Assembly: GCA_001936135.1 (NCBI GenBank)
Contig: CP012820.1
Location: forward strand, 1,984,001 to 2,048,000
Reading direction: 5' to 3'
Origin: Saccharomycopsis fibuligera x Saccharomycopsis cf. fibuligera
Lineage: Eukaryota; Ascomycota; Saccharomycetes; Ascoideales; Saccharomycopsidaceae
DNA: 64,000 nucleotides
The first letter of the stretch is position 1; every line of letters begins with the position of its first letter. Below the pieces are notes generated by a model. It ran no database searches and was not told where the DNA came from. It was given only the letters and a program-made list of their open reading frames with translations. Shown one piece after another: positions 8,842 through 20,100 of the stretch. The translations under genes and the position numbers were made by a program.

Positions 8842-10961
8842 ATGGCTTTCAACAGCAGAAGCAAACATGCCAATGGCAGACTTTCGAAAATTTGGGTACC
8901 GGAGGGCTTGCAGGTGTACCACGAATTTGGCGGACCAGCAAAAAGGGGCATTATTACAACCAAGGCATTCAACAACGGTAAGCCATACACGCTCAATTTT
9001 CTTTCGCCACTTGCATTTTATGAGATTTAGCTAGCCACTAACTAATTTTGAAAGGTGATATAATTTGTAAGTTTGAGCCCACAGTTAGTGTTTTGGAGTC
9101 CTTTGCAAACGAGTTATCACAAGATTATCGAGCTACATGCTGTGCTAATTGTCATCGGTCAGGAAAAGCAGCAGTGAAATTTCCTGATTTGAGCTACTCC
9201 AAACAGAACGCCAATAAGTCACAAAATAATGAGAGTTCAACATTTAAGGAAGGCTCATGTTTACAATATTGTGGGGCATGCAAGATCAACAAATATTGTT
9301 CGCCTGACTGTAAAAAGGAAGATTGGTCTAACTTTCATGAAAAAGAGTGTATTTATCTCAGGGAGTATGCCTGCACAACCACTTTTGCAGAGTATCCCAC
9401 GACAAAGGAAAGAACAATTTTGAGAATGCTCTTATTTTGCGCAAAAAGTAAATCGAATTACCAGAGAATGATGTACCTTACATCACATTTGCAAGAATTT
9501 ATCTCGTCGCAAAGAGAACCTGAACGAAAAAAAATTACAGCGGACACTTGGAAAGAGTTAAGAACATGTTTTGAAAAGTTGAATAAATTCAAACAGGAGG
9601 TATTAACCACTGCTGTCACTTCGTATTTGAAGGAACTCGATTGTTCTGTGCTAGGCTCAATTATGCTTGTGAATGCTCTCGTAATGCAAAACTCTTTCTT
9701 GGAACCAATAGGCCTTGTGTTTGACCCATTACTTTCTCTAATCAATCACTCCTGTGAGCCAAATGTATTTTTCATTTTTGAAGATTCCAAAATCAAAATA
9801 GTTGCTTTAACAAACCTTAATAAGGGACAGCAGATTTATGTATCTTATTGCTATAGTTCATTGCCCGAAAGTTTGCGAAGATTTGACCTAAAGCAAAGAT
9901 TCTTCTTCACCTGTCAATGCAAGGTTTGTCAAAAAACGCCAGACAGATATATGTCATTGAATTGCCCGCACTGCCAACACAAGCTCGAAAGCATCAACCT
10001 TTTGAAACTCTTGGATGAACCATACAAAATATTAGACATTCAAAAGTGCGTCAATTGTAAAGAAAATATACAGAATATTGTTGCCGATCATTTTAAAATG
10101 TACAACAAAATTTTTGATATTTATTGGAAATGCGTCACAAATGCTATTGGATTACTTGAAGAAAATAAGCAGGAAGTAACTGTTGATAGAAAAGAGTCTA
10201 ATAATTCAAATTATGAAAAGAAACTTACTCTCGCAGACACTTCTGCTAAGCAGATACTATTAACAGAGGTAGTATATGGAAAATTTCAGCCTGGCACAAG
10301 ACAGGATCATAATAAATTGATAAATTTGATACTCGAAGCTCACCAGAGGCAAGTAATTCCTATGTATACTTTTCCTATACCACAAATTCTAGCTGGGTTA
10401 GAGGTTGATGTACATGACAAAATGATTACAATTCAAATTTTATTGATTAATACTTTTCAGGTAAAAATAGCCAGTGATACCAATCAGTTTAAGCCAACAT
10501 TAGGCCATAACTTAAGAGAGTTAGCTTGTGGGCTATTCAATATTGCGAGGTCACTAAAGGCAGATGCCAAGAACTTGCCAAATTTTGATACAGCTTTTTC
10601 AGATCAACTAATAAAGACAGTCATATTTTTGGCATTGAACGCATATTCATACCTTGTGCATTTATATAACCCAGAAACTGAAATCATAAAAAACACAAAG
10701 TTGCTCATTCGTGATATTATAAGACAAGGCTCGACAGGGAGCTTGGGGGAGCATTTGCGAGTTTGGCTTGCATTAGGAATTGATGATAAAGAATTTGAAA
10801 TAAATTTTGGGGCAATTTTGGAAAACACCAGTCTACGACTGATCAAAAGAAATGGTAAATACCAATTCTCAAATAGATCTTTTGCTAAAATTTTCTTGAA
10901 ATGTGATGAATTACCATTGGAGAAATTCAGCATCAAGAGAAGAAGCATGACCCCAAAATAG
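8842..10961 (+). CDS. SET-MYND (SMYD-type) protein, spliced
   Basis: Candidate protein lysine methyltransferase of 680 residues. Exons are 8842-8977 and 9055-10961, with an intron of 77 bases (donor GTAAGC, CACTAAC branch, acceptor GAAAG). Joining them rebuilds the start of the SET domain: RGIITTKAFNNG from exon 1 runs on as DIICKFEP in exon 2. The SET domain is split by a MYND-type zinc region (cysteines from about 74, ending KYCSPDCKKEDWSNFHEKEC near 146), the SMYD architecture. The SAM/substrate motif NHSCEPN lies near 277, the YVSYCY block near 307 and post-SET cysteines CQCKVC near 333. A long helical C-terminal part of about 330 residues follows. S. cerevisiae Set5 and Set6 are possible relatives, but orthology is not decided. 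The donor is weaker than usual. Confidence 0.88.
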
Positions 10962-11013
10962 CAGGTATAGTATAAAACATTTTTCTTCATACATGGAGTA
11001 TAGATTTTCGAAA

Positions 11014-11952
11014 TCATATATCATTAAGTGCACAGCAAGTGACTGGCTTTGAATGTCCATTGATTCCACCATATTCTCTGACAACTTCGTTCGTAGCTAA
11101 ATCCCAAAGTCTAACGTAACTATCTGAGGAAGCGGTTACCAAATAAGCTGAATCAGCACTGAAAGCGCAATCCCATACCCATCTTTTATGTTTATCAAGC
11201 ATTGTTTCCAATTCGAAATTGCTGGTATTCCATATCTTTGCAGTACGATCAGCGGAACAAGTTGCCAAATGTTTAGCGTCTGACGATAAAAGTATTCTTG
11301 TGATATAATCATTATGAGCTTTAAGAGTCTTTATTTGAGAATCATCGCGTTGATCGCTCTTAAGAGACCATTGGAAAACATCACCATATTTAGTTGCTGC
11401 CAAGAGCATGGACGCATTAGATGAAATTGCTAATGAATTCAATGATAGATTAGAATACTCATCACCGCTGCCAGCATTGTAGTAACTAGCAGTAGGGCTA
11501 TAAGTTTTAACTGCTTTATTTTTGCCCAAATCCCATACTTTAACATTCCCTTCTCTGTCGCAAGACAAAATTTCACCCTGATTAGGATGTATTACCACAT
11601 CATTGACAGGGCTACCATTTTCATAACTTCGCTGGCAATTTGGCGCTCTAGTGTCCCATACTTTGATAGTACCGTCTTCTGAACCAGTGACAAGCCAGTT
11701 GTCATCGGCACCAAATACTAAGCTGGTCACAGTGCCTTGTTCATCATAACTCATTATGGGATTCATTTTGGACCGGCTGAGATCGTAAAGTCGTACTGGC
11801 GGGCCACCGGCAGCTAAAAGACGTTTGTCTGAGGTGATCTCAAGTCGGTTGATTGAGTTGTCCACTGAGATGGTGCGGGAACATACTCCGGAAAGGGCAT
11901 CCCAGAATTTTATGGTTCCATCATATCCAGCTGACGCTAGTATAACAGACAT
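11014..11952 (-). CDS. LST8: Lst8, WD40 subunit of TORC1 and TORC2
   Basis: Seven-bladed WD40 propeller of 312 residues (S. cerevisiae Lst8 has 303) that binds the Tor kinase domain in both TOR complexes. Blades can be followed from SAGYDGTIKFWDALSG at the N-terminus, through GSEDGTIKVWDTRAP, REGNVKVWDLG and SADRTAKIWNTS, to SSDSYVRLWDLA near the C-terminus. No extra domain, signal or membrane segment is present, as expected for Lst8. It converges on the SET-MYND gene with only 52 bases between the stops, so 3' ends probably overlap. Confidence 0.96.
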   Translation of the reverse strand: MSVILASAGYDGTIKFWDALSGVCSRTISVDNSINRLEITSDKRLLAAGGPPVRLYDLSRSKMNPIMSYDEQGTVTSLVFGADDNWLVTGSEDGTIKVWDTRAPNCQRSYENGSPVNDVVIHPNQGEILSCDREGNVKVWDLGKNKAVKTYSPTASYYNAGSGDEYSNLSLNSLAISSNASMLLAATKYGDVFQWSLKSDQRDDSQIKTLKAHNDYITRILLSSDAKHLATCSADRTAKIWNTSNFELETMLDKHKRWVWDCAFSADSAYLVTASSDSYVRLWDLATNEVVREYGGINGHSKPVTCCALNDI

Positions 11953-13394
11953 TTTTTATTAAAATTTTCTTCAGAAGTTGGGTTTCCTAGACAATAGTAT
12001 CTTGTGCTAACGCTTGATATTGATTCAGTAGTTCAGAGAGTTGATAATGTTGAAGATTTCCTTGCGGTTGATCAAAATTGCTTTGTTTATACTTAATGCT
12101 GAATTTTAAGTTAACGTTAAAGTTACTGCAAGGCCCAATAAAGCACTGTCACTGTATTTTCAATCAATGTTCTAAATGTATTCTGTCAATTGGTTTAAAA
12201 GGTGCCAGCCAATGTCGATATCTACATTCTCTTAGTGAAATGACAGTGTTATTCAATTGCAACTACAGTGCTAAATAATATTACCCGCACTTGATGTTAG
12301 TAGACCATTTTGTTGGGTCAATTATCAGAGCTGAGCTTTCTAGTATGCAGAATAGACCCGGAACTATGGTATATATGTATATTAAAATTAGGATATTACA
12401 CTAAAGCCCGCATTGAAACCATGGTCTTCATCATATCAAGTAGTAGCTATTGATTGATACTAACTAACAGGCATGCCAGAAGATAGCCAATGGGCTCTTT
12501 TGTATAAAGCTGCAGTCAATTACTATTTTTCACAAAGAGATATAGTCTTGTACAGAAGCGTATCTTTATCATTAAGCAAGTCAAAATAGCTTGCCGCAGC
12601 AATTTCATTATGTTAAAATTTTTCTACTGTTAACTGCCTTAGATATTAGACGTTTACCACTATTAATAATAGATGTTATCATTGAAATTTGTTTGGGCAA
12701 AACTATTTACCAATGACTGGTGTTTTTGAAACTTATCAAAGGGCGATCACTATCAAAGAACATAGCAAAGCTGCTAGTAACAGTACCACTACTAGAAGTA
12801 AAGTAAAAATTATTTTATCCCTATTTTGTGTTCTTTGAAGTTTCTTCTTATATTTATCTCTTCCTCTGGTGAAACCATGGATATACGTAGCACAAAAAGC
12901 ATCCAAGGTGTATTGTTTACACTATGATATTTAATTACTGAAAATATCCGTTCCAGGACAACAACGCCATTCGTTGACAGCAGAAGATTAATAAATCATT
13001 GCCGCTTGCTAAGGGGGTGATTGTTCAGCTACCAGAAGGTAATAGGAAGATAATACTGGACGAAGCCACTCCATTAAACATTGCACTTACAACTCCATTA
13101 GCTCTCAGCTTGTTTTATGTCCTAGTCTTTTGCACTCAACTCTCTGCGGTGAATCAACATTGCTGCCGATGCAGATTAAGTATGCGATATGATATATGTA
13201 GCGGTGATCTCTGCGTGGAAACAAAAAGCATGATACGCTAATAAGCGCAATTACTTAATAATTGCGCCGCAGGTTGGCAAAAAACTATATAAAAGCAGCG
13301 CGTTTCCCCAACACTTGCGGTCATTTTTCCCCACTTCTTTCCGGAAACATTCTATTTAGATAATAACTAACTTATATTTCAAGTACTGTCTATT
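11953..13394. other. 1.4 kb spacer with the CYSTM-gene promoter at its right end
   Basis: No gene is seen between LST8 and the CYSTM-type gene. A 38-codon frame at 12473-12589 follows a TACTAACTAACAG string that imitates a 3' splice site, but no matching donor or family was found. The last 130 bases hold a TATA element and a pyrimidine-rich leader. Confidence 0.4.
13285..13295 (+). promoter_or_regulatory. TATA box of the CYSTM-type gene
   Basis: CTATATAAAAG lies about 100-110 bases before the ATG, good spacing for a yeast TATA promoter. TATA-containing promoters are common in stress-induced yeast genes, which would suit a CYSTM protein. Confidence 0.55.
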
Positions 13395-13844
13395 ATGAGC
13401 TACGTAAGTACTGTTTTTTGTTTTGTCATTTAAGGTCGCCAAAGGCTTGATGGTAATTTGCTGGTCACATCAATCTCATCCAACTCAGACAGAGATTGTA
13501 TTTGCTTGAATCTGATCTGATGTAATCTACTTTTTTTTTTGAGGGAGCTCTCTATGATTTATGATAACTTTTTTTCAAGCTATTCCAGTAACTATGTTAT
13601 TAGATTTAAAAGTCCTTTCACTAACTTCCCAATATAGCAACAAGGATACCCACCTCAAGGATATCCTCCTCAAGATTATCCACCTCAGGGATACCCACCT
13701 CAAGGTTATCCACCTCAAGGCTACGCTCCAGCGCAGCCAGTTTATGTTCAACAAGCTCCAGCTCAAGAAAAAAGTGACAGTAATACCTGCTTGAAGTGCT
13801 TGTTATGTTGCTGTATCTTTGAAATGTGTTGTGATATCTTTTGA
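13395..13844 (+). CDS. CYSTM-type Cys-rich small membrane-associated protein, spliced
   Basis: A 71-residue protein from two exons: 13395-13403 (only Met-Ser-Tyr) and 13638-13844. The intron of 234 bases has donor GTAAGT, a CACTAAC branch site near 13620 and acceptor AATATAG. The body is six tandem GYPPQ-type pentapeptides (one GYAPA, one DYPPQ), then PVYVQQAP and the C-terminal cysteine block CLKCLLCCCIFEMCC. This Tyr/Gln/Pro-rich head with a Cys-rich hydrophobic tail is the CYSTM layout known from S. cerevisiae YDL012C and YBR016W, small plasma-membrane-associated proteins linked to stress. Here the joined start is short. Palmitoylation of the cysteines is inferred. Confidence 0.8.
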
Positions 13845-14043
13845 TTATATCACTGTTATTACTGTTATTATTACTAAGGCAGATTTGTCCGAGTTATAGA
13901 GCTATTACATTATAGAATGATACTGGGTCAAAACAATGATATCATTTTCAAATTTACTTCTACATATGATACTCGTTTCTTAATTTTTCAAAATTTAAAT
14001 CAGAAAAGTTTACAAGTCATTTCTTGGCCTTTAAGAACTTGTC

Positions 14044-14083
14044 TTTGTGGAGAAGTGTTAATCTTGTGGAGAAGTGCTAATCG
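14044..14083. repeat. Imperfect 19-20 base tandem duplication
   Basis: TTGTGGAGAAGTG followed by T/CTAATC occurs twice back to back, with one base differing between copies. It lies about 200 bases downstream of the CYSTM-type gene. Confidence 0.75.
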
Positions 14084-14307
14084 TTAGCCATCCATGTGAA
14101 ATGTTGTTGTGTATTCTGGCTCCTTTTAATGCCATTGCCGTAATCTAAACCGATCTCACAAGCTGCTATAACTACTACTAAAGTATATACCAATTTTTTT
14201 TCGTTTATAATATTTAATTAATCTGTTTTTATTTTTCGTTTCTTCAGACTTTTCTTGAATTTCCTTGCTGTCGTTTTTCCTCTCATAATATAACATATTA
14301 TATTTTC

Positions 14308-14352
14308 ACAGGTACCTGTATATTCACAGGCCCTGAATCAGCCTGAGGCTGA
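14308..14352. repeat. Two adjacent palindromes
   Basis: ACAGGTACCTGT (14308-14319) is a perfect 12-base palindrome. TCAGCCT-G-AGGCTGA (14338-14352) is a second with 7-base arms. Either could bind a dimeric factor or fold in RNA. Function is unknown. Confidence 0.6.
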
Positions 14353-16375
14353 GCAGCTATCATCATTTTGAGTTATAATTCAAACAATTACATTGGTTTT
14401 TTTTAATTTATTGTCGGCACGTAACTGCGGTAAACTCAAATTGATCCAAATTGAGAAAATCGAATTTCCAAATCGACTCGGGCAACGCGCAACACTTTCT
14501 TGGCACCTTTGCCTTATTTTTTATTTTTCTATTTAATTTTTTTTTTTATTCGCCATGTTTCTAAGCGTATGTTCTTACTAATTAGTATGTTTAATCATCC
14601 TCTCAGAAAGAAAAACCTTACATTGCCTTCCAATTACTAGCCTTATAGGATCATTGTTTGCCAATAATTGTAACTACTGTTTTGACCTACTATGGTGTAT
14701 TACTCACTGTATGCTGCGCTAATGTTTAATTAATTGGTATGCGGACGCATCTTGGCAGATATACCACGCGTGTATATCTGATACCCGGCAACGTAAATTA
14801 TATGAGAACTTTGGTCTATATGCGTACCTGTTGTAAAGATCATATCGTAGATTATTCTTGATTGAAGAAGAGAAATGATGTGCAAGGAGAAACTTTTTTT
14901 AAAAAAAAGGTGAAAAAATAGCCTCAATAATGTTGGTAGTTTGAAAAAAACTATTTGTGAGTTAAACGTAGAAAGCGGGTGAAGATGCAGAAAAAATTTA
15001 TGTGAAGGTTTTGTTTCACACTCTAGAAATAAAGATGCAAGTTGGAACTTTTACCGAAGATAATAAGTTCCTCAAAGGAATCATACACACTCAAACTTTC
15101 AAACACACCTTCACAATCGATAAAGAGATTGCCTTCGACATTGAGAAAGTTCAACTTTAAAAATTTCATTAGCTTATTTAGTCGCAGATATCTGTAATAC
15201 CATGTCTAATTCTTCGATCTTTTACATTTTATAAGAACTGAATGAAAAGTAGCTGACATTATTACTGTGAAGTATTATAAATTCTATAGCACGCCTAAAT
15301 TGCTGGTTCCTGTGAACTGATTTATCAGCAAGAATAACACTTTGAAGCATTTGCCAGTTACTTGTGCCACTACAAGGTGATGTGGAAAGAGTGAAACTCT
15401 GGCCAAATTATTTTTAAACAAAAATAATGCTTTTTAATTTCTGCAAAGAGCTGTTTCTTTTCAATACCGCAAATTGTTATTCTTGTCTACTGTGACTTCA
15501 AGGGATTGAAGTAGGCAGCAATTTTATAGAACAATAGTTTTTAGCCCTTCGGCATAATGTGGGTATATTGAAAGTTTTTTGCCTCCACTGAGATGGTATA
15601 TGGTAAAAACCTTGAAAAGTCGTTGCTGAGGTAGCTGATTATTTAGAGCAGAAATATGATACTCGGCACGACTTGGATTTACTGACCTATCAATATAATA
15701 ATACAAACTAAACATTACAGTCGATGCAGATAAATAATGTTTCTTGGTTCTGGCTTAAGAATTGTATCACAAATAATGCTATGCTAGTTAATATGTAAAT
15801 TATTTCTTTCACCAGTATAATGATGATTTCGATTTTTAGAATTGAATGAAACTTACACCATACCAGCTGATCATCTTAAAATCTTCTAAATTGGATGATA
15901 GTGGAACCAGAATTGCCTTTCATATAAAAAGTGTTGGTGTGTTATAACCTATTTTAGTTCAGAGTACTGCAAGCTAGGGGCATAGCCGAACTTTGAATAT
16001 AAGGAAAAAAACGAAAATTACTATGGATACATAGTCAGTACAGGTGTGCTTGAGAAAACAGCGCTCTGCAAGTTACACAATACTTAGGGGGATATAAAGA
16101 GCAAAAAAAGACAGTTGTTACATAAAAATATCCAAAGTCGAGTAGTTTGAAGTAAATGGTAGGAGATTAAAAAAAAAAAAAAGCAAATAGACGATTTCAA
16201 GACAAGGCAGAATGAATACTCCCATTTTCAAGCAATTAAGGGAGGGTTTAGAGAATAAAATTTTGACATTTTGCAAAACAAAAAGAATAAAAAAAGTAAA
16301 TGCAAAAACAAGATTAGAACCATGAAAGAGAAATTCAAAAACCTATGTTGGTTCCAACTTGGATAATCACCATGA

Positions 16376-16675
16376 TCAGTACAATATACTGTCAAAGTAC
16401 TCTGCCAATTGTTCCCAAAGCATTCTGACTTCGCGATTTCTAGAATTTCTAAGACAAGCATTGCAACCCAACACACCGCCCACTAAAAGTGCTCTTGCAC
16501 CAATGAGTCCATTACGGGAAAGATAATCTCTCATGAATGTAAGGGTATTAACAAGTACAACATCGCTAGTATACGGATTGTTAAGGATCTCCACTATGCC
16601 GTGGATATCATTGTTTTGAAAAAGCGATGGGACAACAGAGCGAATCATTCTATTTTCGTAAGGAGTCAATGTCAT
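16376..16675 (-). CDS. Doubtful 99-residue hypothetical protein
   Basis: An ATG-started frame of 99 residues begins MTLTPYENRM and ends AEYFDSILY. It reads like an ordinary soluble helical protein (FMRDYLSRNGLIGARALL, VRMLWEQLAEYF) rather than low-complexity sequence. The frame stays open upstream of the ATG for about 25 codons to a TAA, so an upstream exon or longer start is possible. A TATA-like CTATATAAAAAG lies near 16792-16803. I recognise no family. It could be a species-specific gene, a remnant or chance. Confidence 0.3.
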   Translation of the reverse strand: MTLTPYENRMIRSVVPSLFQNNDIHGIVEILNNPYTSDVVLVNTLTFMRDYLSRNGLIGARALLVGGVLGCNACLRNSRNREVRMLWEQLAEYFDSILY

Positions 16676-18522
16676 ATACTGGGCCAAATGAGACAAATTA
16701 TTATCAAAAAAGGCGGATAATAATAGTTTTTGTGAAAGTGTATTAAGTTACGCGTACTTAAGAGTGGATTGAAGTGAAAAAGATGATAAATACTATATAA
16801 AAAGGAAAATCTGAACAAAACCAAATCACAAAATCGAACTGCTTTGAGTTAGTTTATATATTTATTAGTCTTAACTCTGTTGAACAATGAAGAAGAAGAA
16901 GATAATGATGATGAAGAGGAAGATGATGACGATTACGATGTTGGACGTCGGCCATGTTAGGCAATCAGGGTGCGATGATAGGATCACAAATCCAGAGATC
17001 CGCCTGCATTTACTGCAAGTCAAATGTTGCAGATCTTTGCATTAGTTTGAGTTGTGTATAGCGTACTGTGTGGTAGTATTTTGTGTCTTAGTAGTTTACT
17101 ATAATGATCTGTCGCTTCGTACTAATTAATATATTCAATGTGTTTTTGGTCCGACGATGGTCTTCCCGTATGATGGCAATGCTAGTATTTAATTGCAAGT
17201 TTTGGGTAGGAAAAGAGTTACTTTTGGCATTCGATTTAATATCCAATCAAATGGCCTCGCTGCTATACAACTAGGAACTATTGACATAACAGGTCAATGG
17301 TACGGAAATTGATTGAATATGTAGCATACTAACATTGGGGATTTTCTGTGTATTTGTTTAAGTAATCTATTTTATTGAGAGAAAAACGCGAAAGGCCCAA
17401 AAAGGCATAGAAAAACTAACTTAGAGATACCGTACGTGCCGAATAGCAGGAAATGATTACTTTTTCCGTCACCACATTATGCGCGCTTTAGATGTATATA
17501 CTACGTGACAAGTAAGATTTGCTTAGAAAGTTCTTAGAAGTAGCCAATAATAATCTAGCAATGCTTGAGGTTGGTTTCAAGTTTATTGGGTTTACCACCA
17601 AAATACCCCATATTTTTGAAATGCGATTACGTATGAACTGATTTATAAACTTTTCATACCTACTCATACGCAGTGAATGCATGTATTCCCATGAAATGTT
17701 TAGCGAACAGACTTATTGTCTCACAAGCTAACTCATGTAATGAATGATGTGATGGCGATACTAATCAAGTTGAGAGCAGTTTTTTATTTTAGATTTTAGT
17801 TCCAGCACCGTAATTCTCGTGTGTGCTGTCATGTAAAATAATATTGAAAAAAGTGCAACTCAAAGGTAAATCTGTGCGTGGATTGGTGATAGGCACATTA
17901 ACTGCCCAACTAAGTGGATACGTGCAACATATCGGCTTTTGTCCAAATGCCCATTAAAAAAGGACAAGAAACTTTTCTATCTTGAATGTTGGTCAATAAG
18001 CCAACTTTATCCACTTAAAAGTGTCTCATACTAGTAATGATGATATACCGTTTACTCAGTTATCTGTCCCACGCTGTATATATACGCAATGCTCTCAAAG
18101 CTACCAGAACACAGGTTACTGGGAAGAAAATGAAACGTATACATACAATGTTTAATACCCAAGGCCCAACAAAAATTTATCAAAAGGAACGCCTTTTGTC
18201 TTTATAAAGTTACATAAGCATTAATTGACATTCTTTGAATGTGTACTCCACAAAAATACTCAGAATAACGATGGTGGTAGACATTGGCCCAAGTCATCGG
18301 TATAAATACTTTAACGGGTAATATTTACTTTCCCGGAAGGGCACCCAACCATAATAGTAAGCTATCGAGCAACGAAAAATGTCACTTAGAGAAGAAGAGA
18401 GACATGAGGAACAGGAAGGGCTTTCTTATTTTTAACTTCCTAATATTTGATAGTACTTTCAATTGAGCTGATTCAAAGATAAAATCCTAATTCGTACTCA
18501 TATTAGTATTTTTTTTGCAGAG
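16676..18522. other. 1.8 kb AT-rich spacer with one tiny frame
   Basis: A 52-codon plus-strand frame at 16887-17045 starts in a run of AAG and ATG codons and has no known relative. It is preceded by the same TATA-like element that faces the 99-residue frame. The remainder is AT-rich and unannotated. The right end is the promoter of MIX14. Confidence 0.35.
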
Positions 18523-19060
18523 ATGTCCGGTGTTTTAGATCAGATTTTGCTAGATGAGGTATGTTTGTTATAGTTGATATGGAAGCCACCAATTGCCAAT
18601 TTCGGTTAAAGCATATGGAAAAATTAACGCTTTATGAAGCATACAAAGTACTCATTCACACCAGCACTGTTTTTCATATATACATAGTAATTGTTTCTTT
18701 TGGATTATCTATTTAGCCACTTTGGGAACTAATAACCAAAACTAACTCAACAATTTATAGATTGCCAAATATTGCCCAGAAAAATTTCTCGGCTATCATC
18801 GCTGCATGATGGACAACAAAAATGATCCAACAAAATGTATCCCAATTCAACAACAATTAGCAGAATGTATCAAGACTGATGTTCCTGCTTTTCAAAGAAT
18901 CCAAACTGAATGCATGGGGAAGTTGAAAAGTTATGAATCTTGTCTTCGTAAAAACATTAATGATAATCCTACTAGTAAATGTTTTGATGATTTGCAAGGC
19001 TTGAGACAATGTGCTACTGGGTCTATTGATGTCAAAGCAGATGAAAAGGCTGCTAAATAG
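18523..19060 (+). CDS. MIX14: Mix14, twin CX9C protein (CHCHD5-like), spliced
   Basis: Mitochondrial intermembrane-space protein of 111 residues, imported by Mia40 in this family. Exons are 18523-18558 (12 codons, MSGVLDQILLDE) and 18761-19060. The intron of 202 bases has donor GTATGT, an AACTAAC branch near 18739-18745 and acceptor TTATAG. Four CX9C motifs are exact: CPEKFLGYHRC, CIPIQQQLAEC, CMGKLKSYESC and CFDDLQGLRQC, giving two CHCH hairpins as in S. cerevisiae Mix14/Mic14 and human CHCHD5. The N-terminus (MSGVLDQI) also resembles the yeast protein. Without the first exon the first cysteine pair would be lost, which supports the splice model. Confidence 0.9.
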
Positions 19061-20100
19061 AGAAATCGTATTCTCACAAAAAACCATGACTTTTTTACCG
19101 ACTGCGCGAATTTTTTACTTTTAGATTTGAGGCGGGATGTTTACATGTGAACCCAAATATTGTACTTTATTGAACATTTTTTGCATAAATTCATGTTTTT
19201 TTTTATTCTATTGTTCGAAGAGCAAGGCAATAATCTATTCTCTATTTTATACATACAATCGGCTGCAATTCCAAATGGCGCTGGTAGCTAAACTATCAGG
19301 ATGTTGGGATGATGAAATGGTACGCTTTTTTCTTGCTCTCCTAGCCTAGGCGGGCGTGGCTAAAAACTATAATATGACCAATGAATTACTTGTACATAGA
19401 TTTCTCATAATCCTTCTTATGTGAGCAAATGCAAAAAATCCAAAACTAAAAAAGTTGATCCGTCTATTAAATAATTAATATTTATGAATGTAGCACTGTT
19501 TTGAACAATATTGGAGCGTTGTCCGTTGCTTGTCGTGAATGGATATAATGAGTAATGGGCAATAAAGGAAATTGTGGAACAAGTGATACACTAATTGGCC
19601 TAATGCAGAGCTTCATCATACACAACAAAATCGAAAGCAATGGGGAATTGATTTGGTCTATTGAACAAATAAGCTGAACATGTGAATATTGACGCAATTT
19701 GTACAAAAAGCGTTTGAATTTTGTCATTTACAAGAGACTCAGAGTCAATGCTATGAAGGCAATATAGGTTACTAATGATCTAACAAAGGCAAAATATTTA
19801 AGAGTTATATTCAAAATGTTTGATTTCCTGTGTAGATCATAAATGTAGGAATTGGTTCATACAGTGATTCCGGGAAATTTACTGGAGCAGACATGGAAAC
19901 ACAAAAATAATAAAAACAAAGGTAAGCAAAATTAACTTCAGAAATAAAGCTAGGGCCAAAAAATTAGAATATTTGGAACATAGGCAATTATGAGTAAAAC
20001 AAACGTGTTAAAACTCAAAAAAGAGTCAAAAAATCAGACAGCTTTAATTAAAAATTTTAAGCAAAGTTATAGCAAACTCAAAGAAAGTTTAAAGCACACT
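19061..20100. other. Spacer between MIX14 and the phosphatase-like gene
   Basis: Shared 3' region of two convergent genes. The small frames here (70 codons plus, 81 codons minus) have no domain. A 24-codon frame near 19276 ends quickly after a GTACGC that could mimic a donor, but no partner exon was found. Confidence 0.4.

Larger units (their letters stand above)
13845..16375. other. 2.5 kb AT-rich gene desert
   Basis: No frame with a recognisable domain on either strand. It contains a tandem duplication at 14044-14083, clustered palindromes at 14308-14352 and poly-A/T runs (14521-14548, 16169-16182). Several 60-65 codon frames occur but overlap and lack features. Nothing else is supported. 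Confidence 0.45.
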
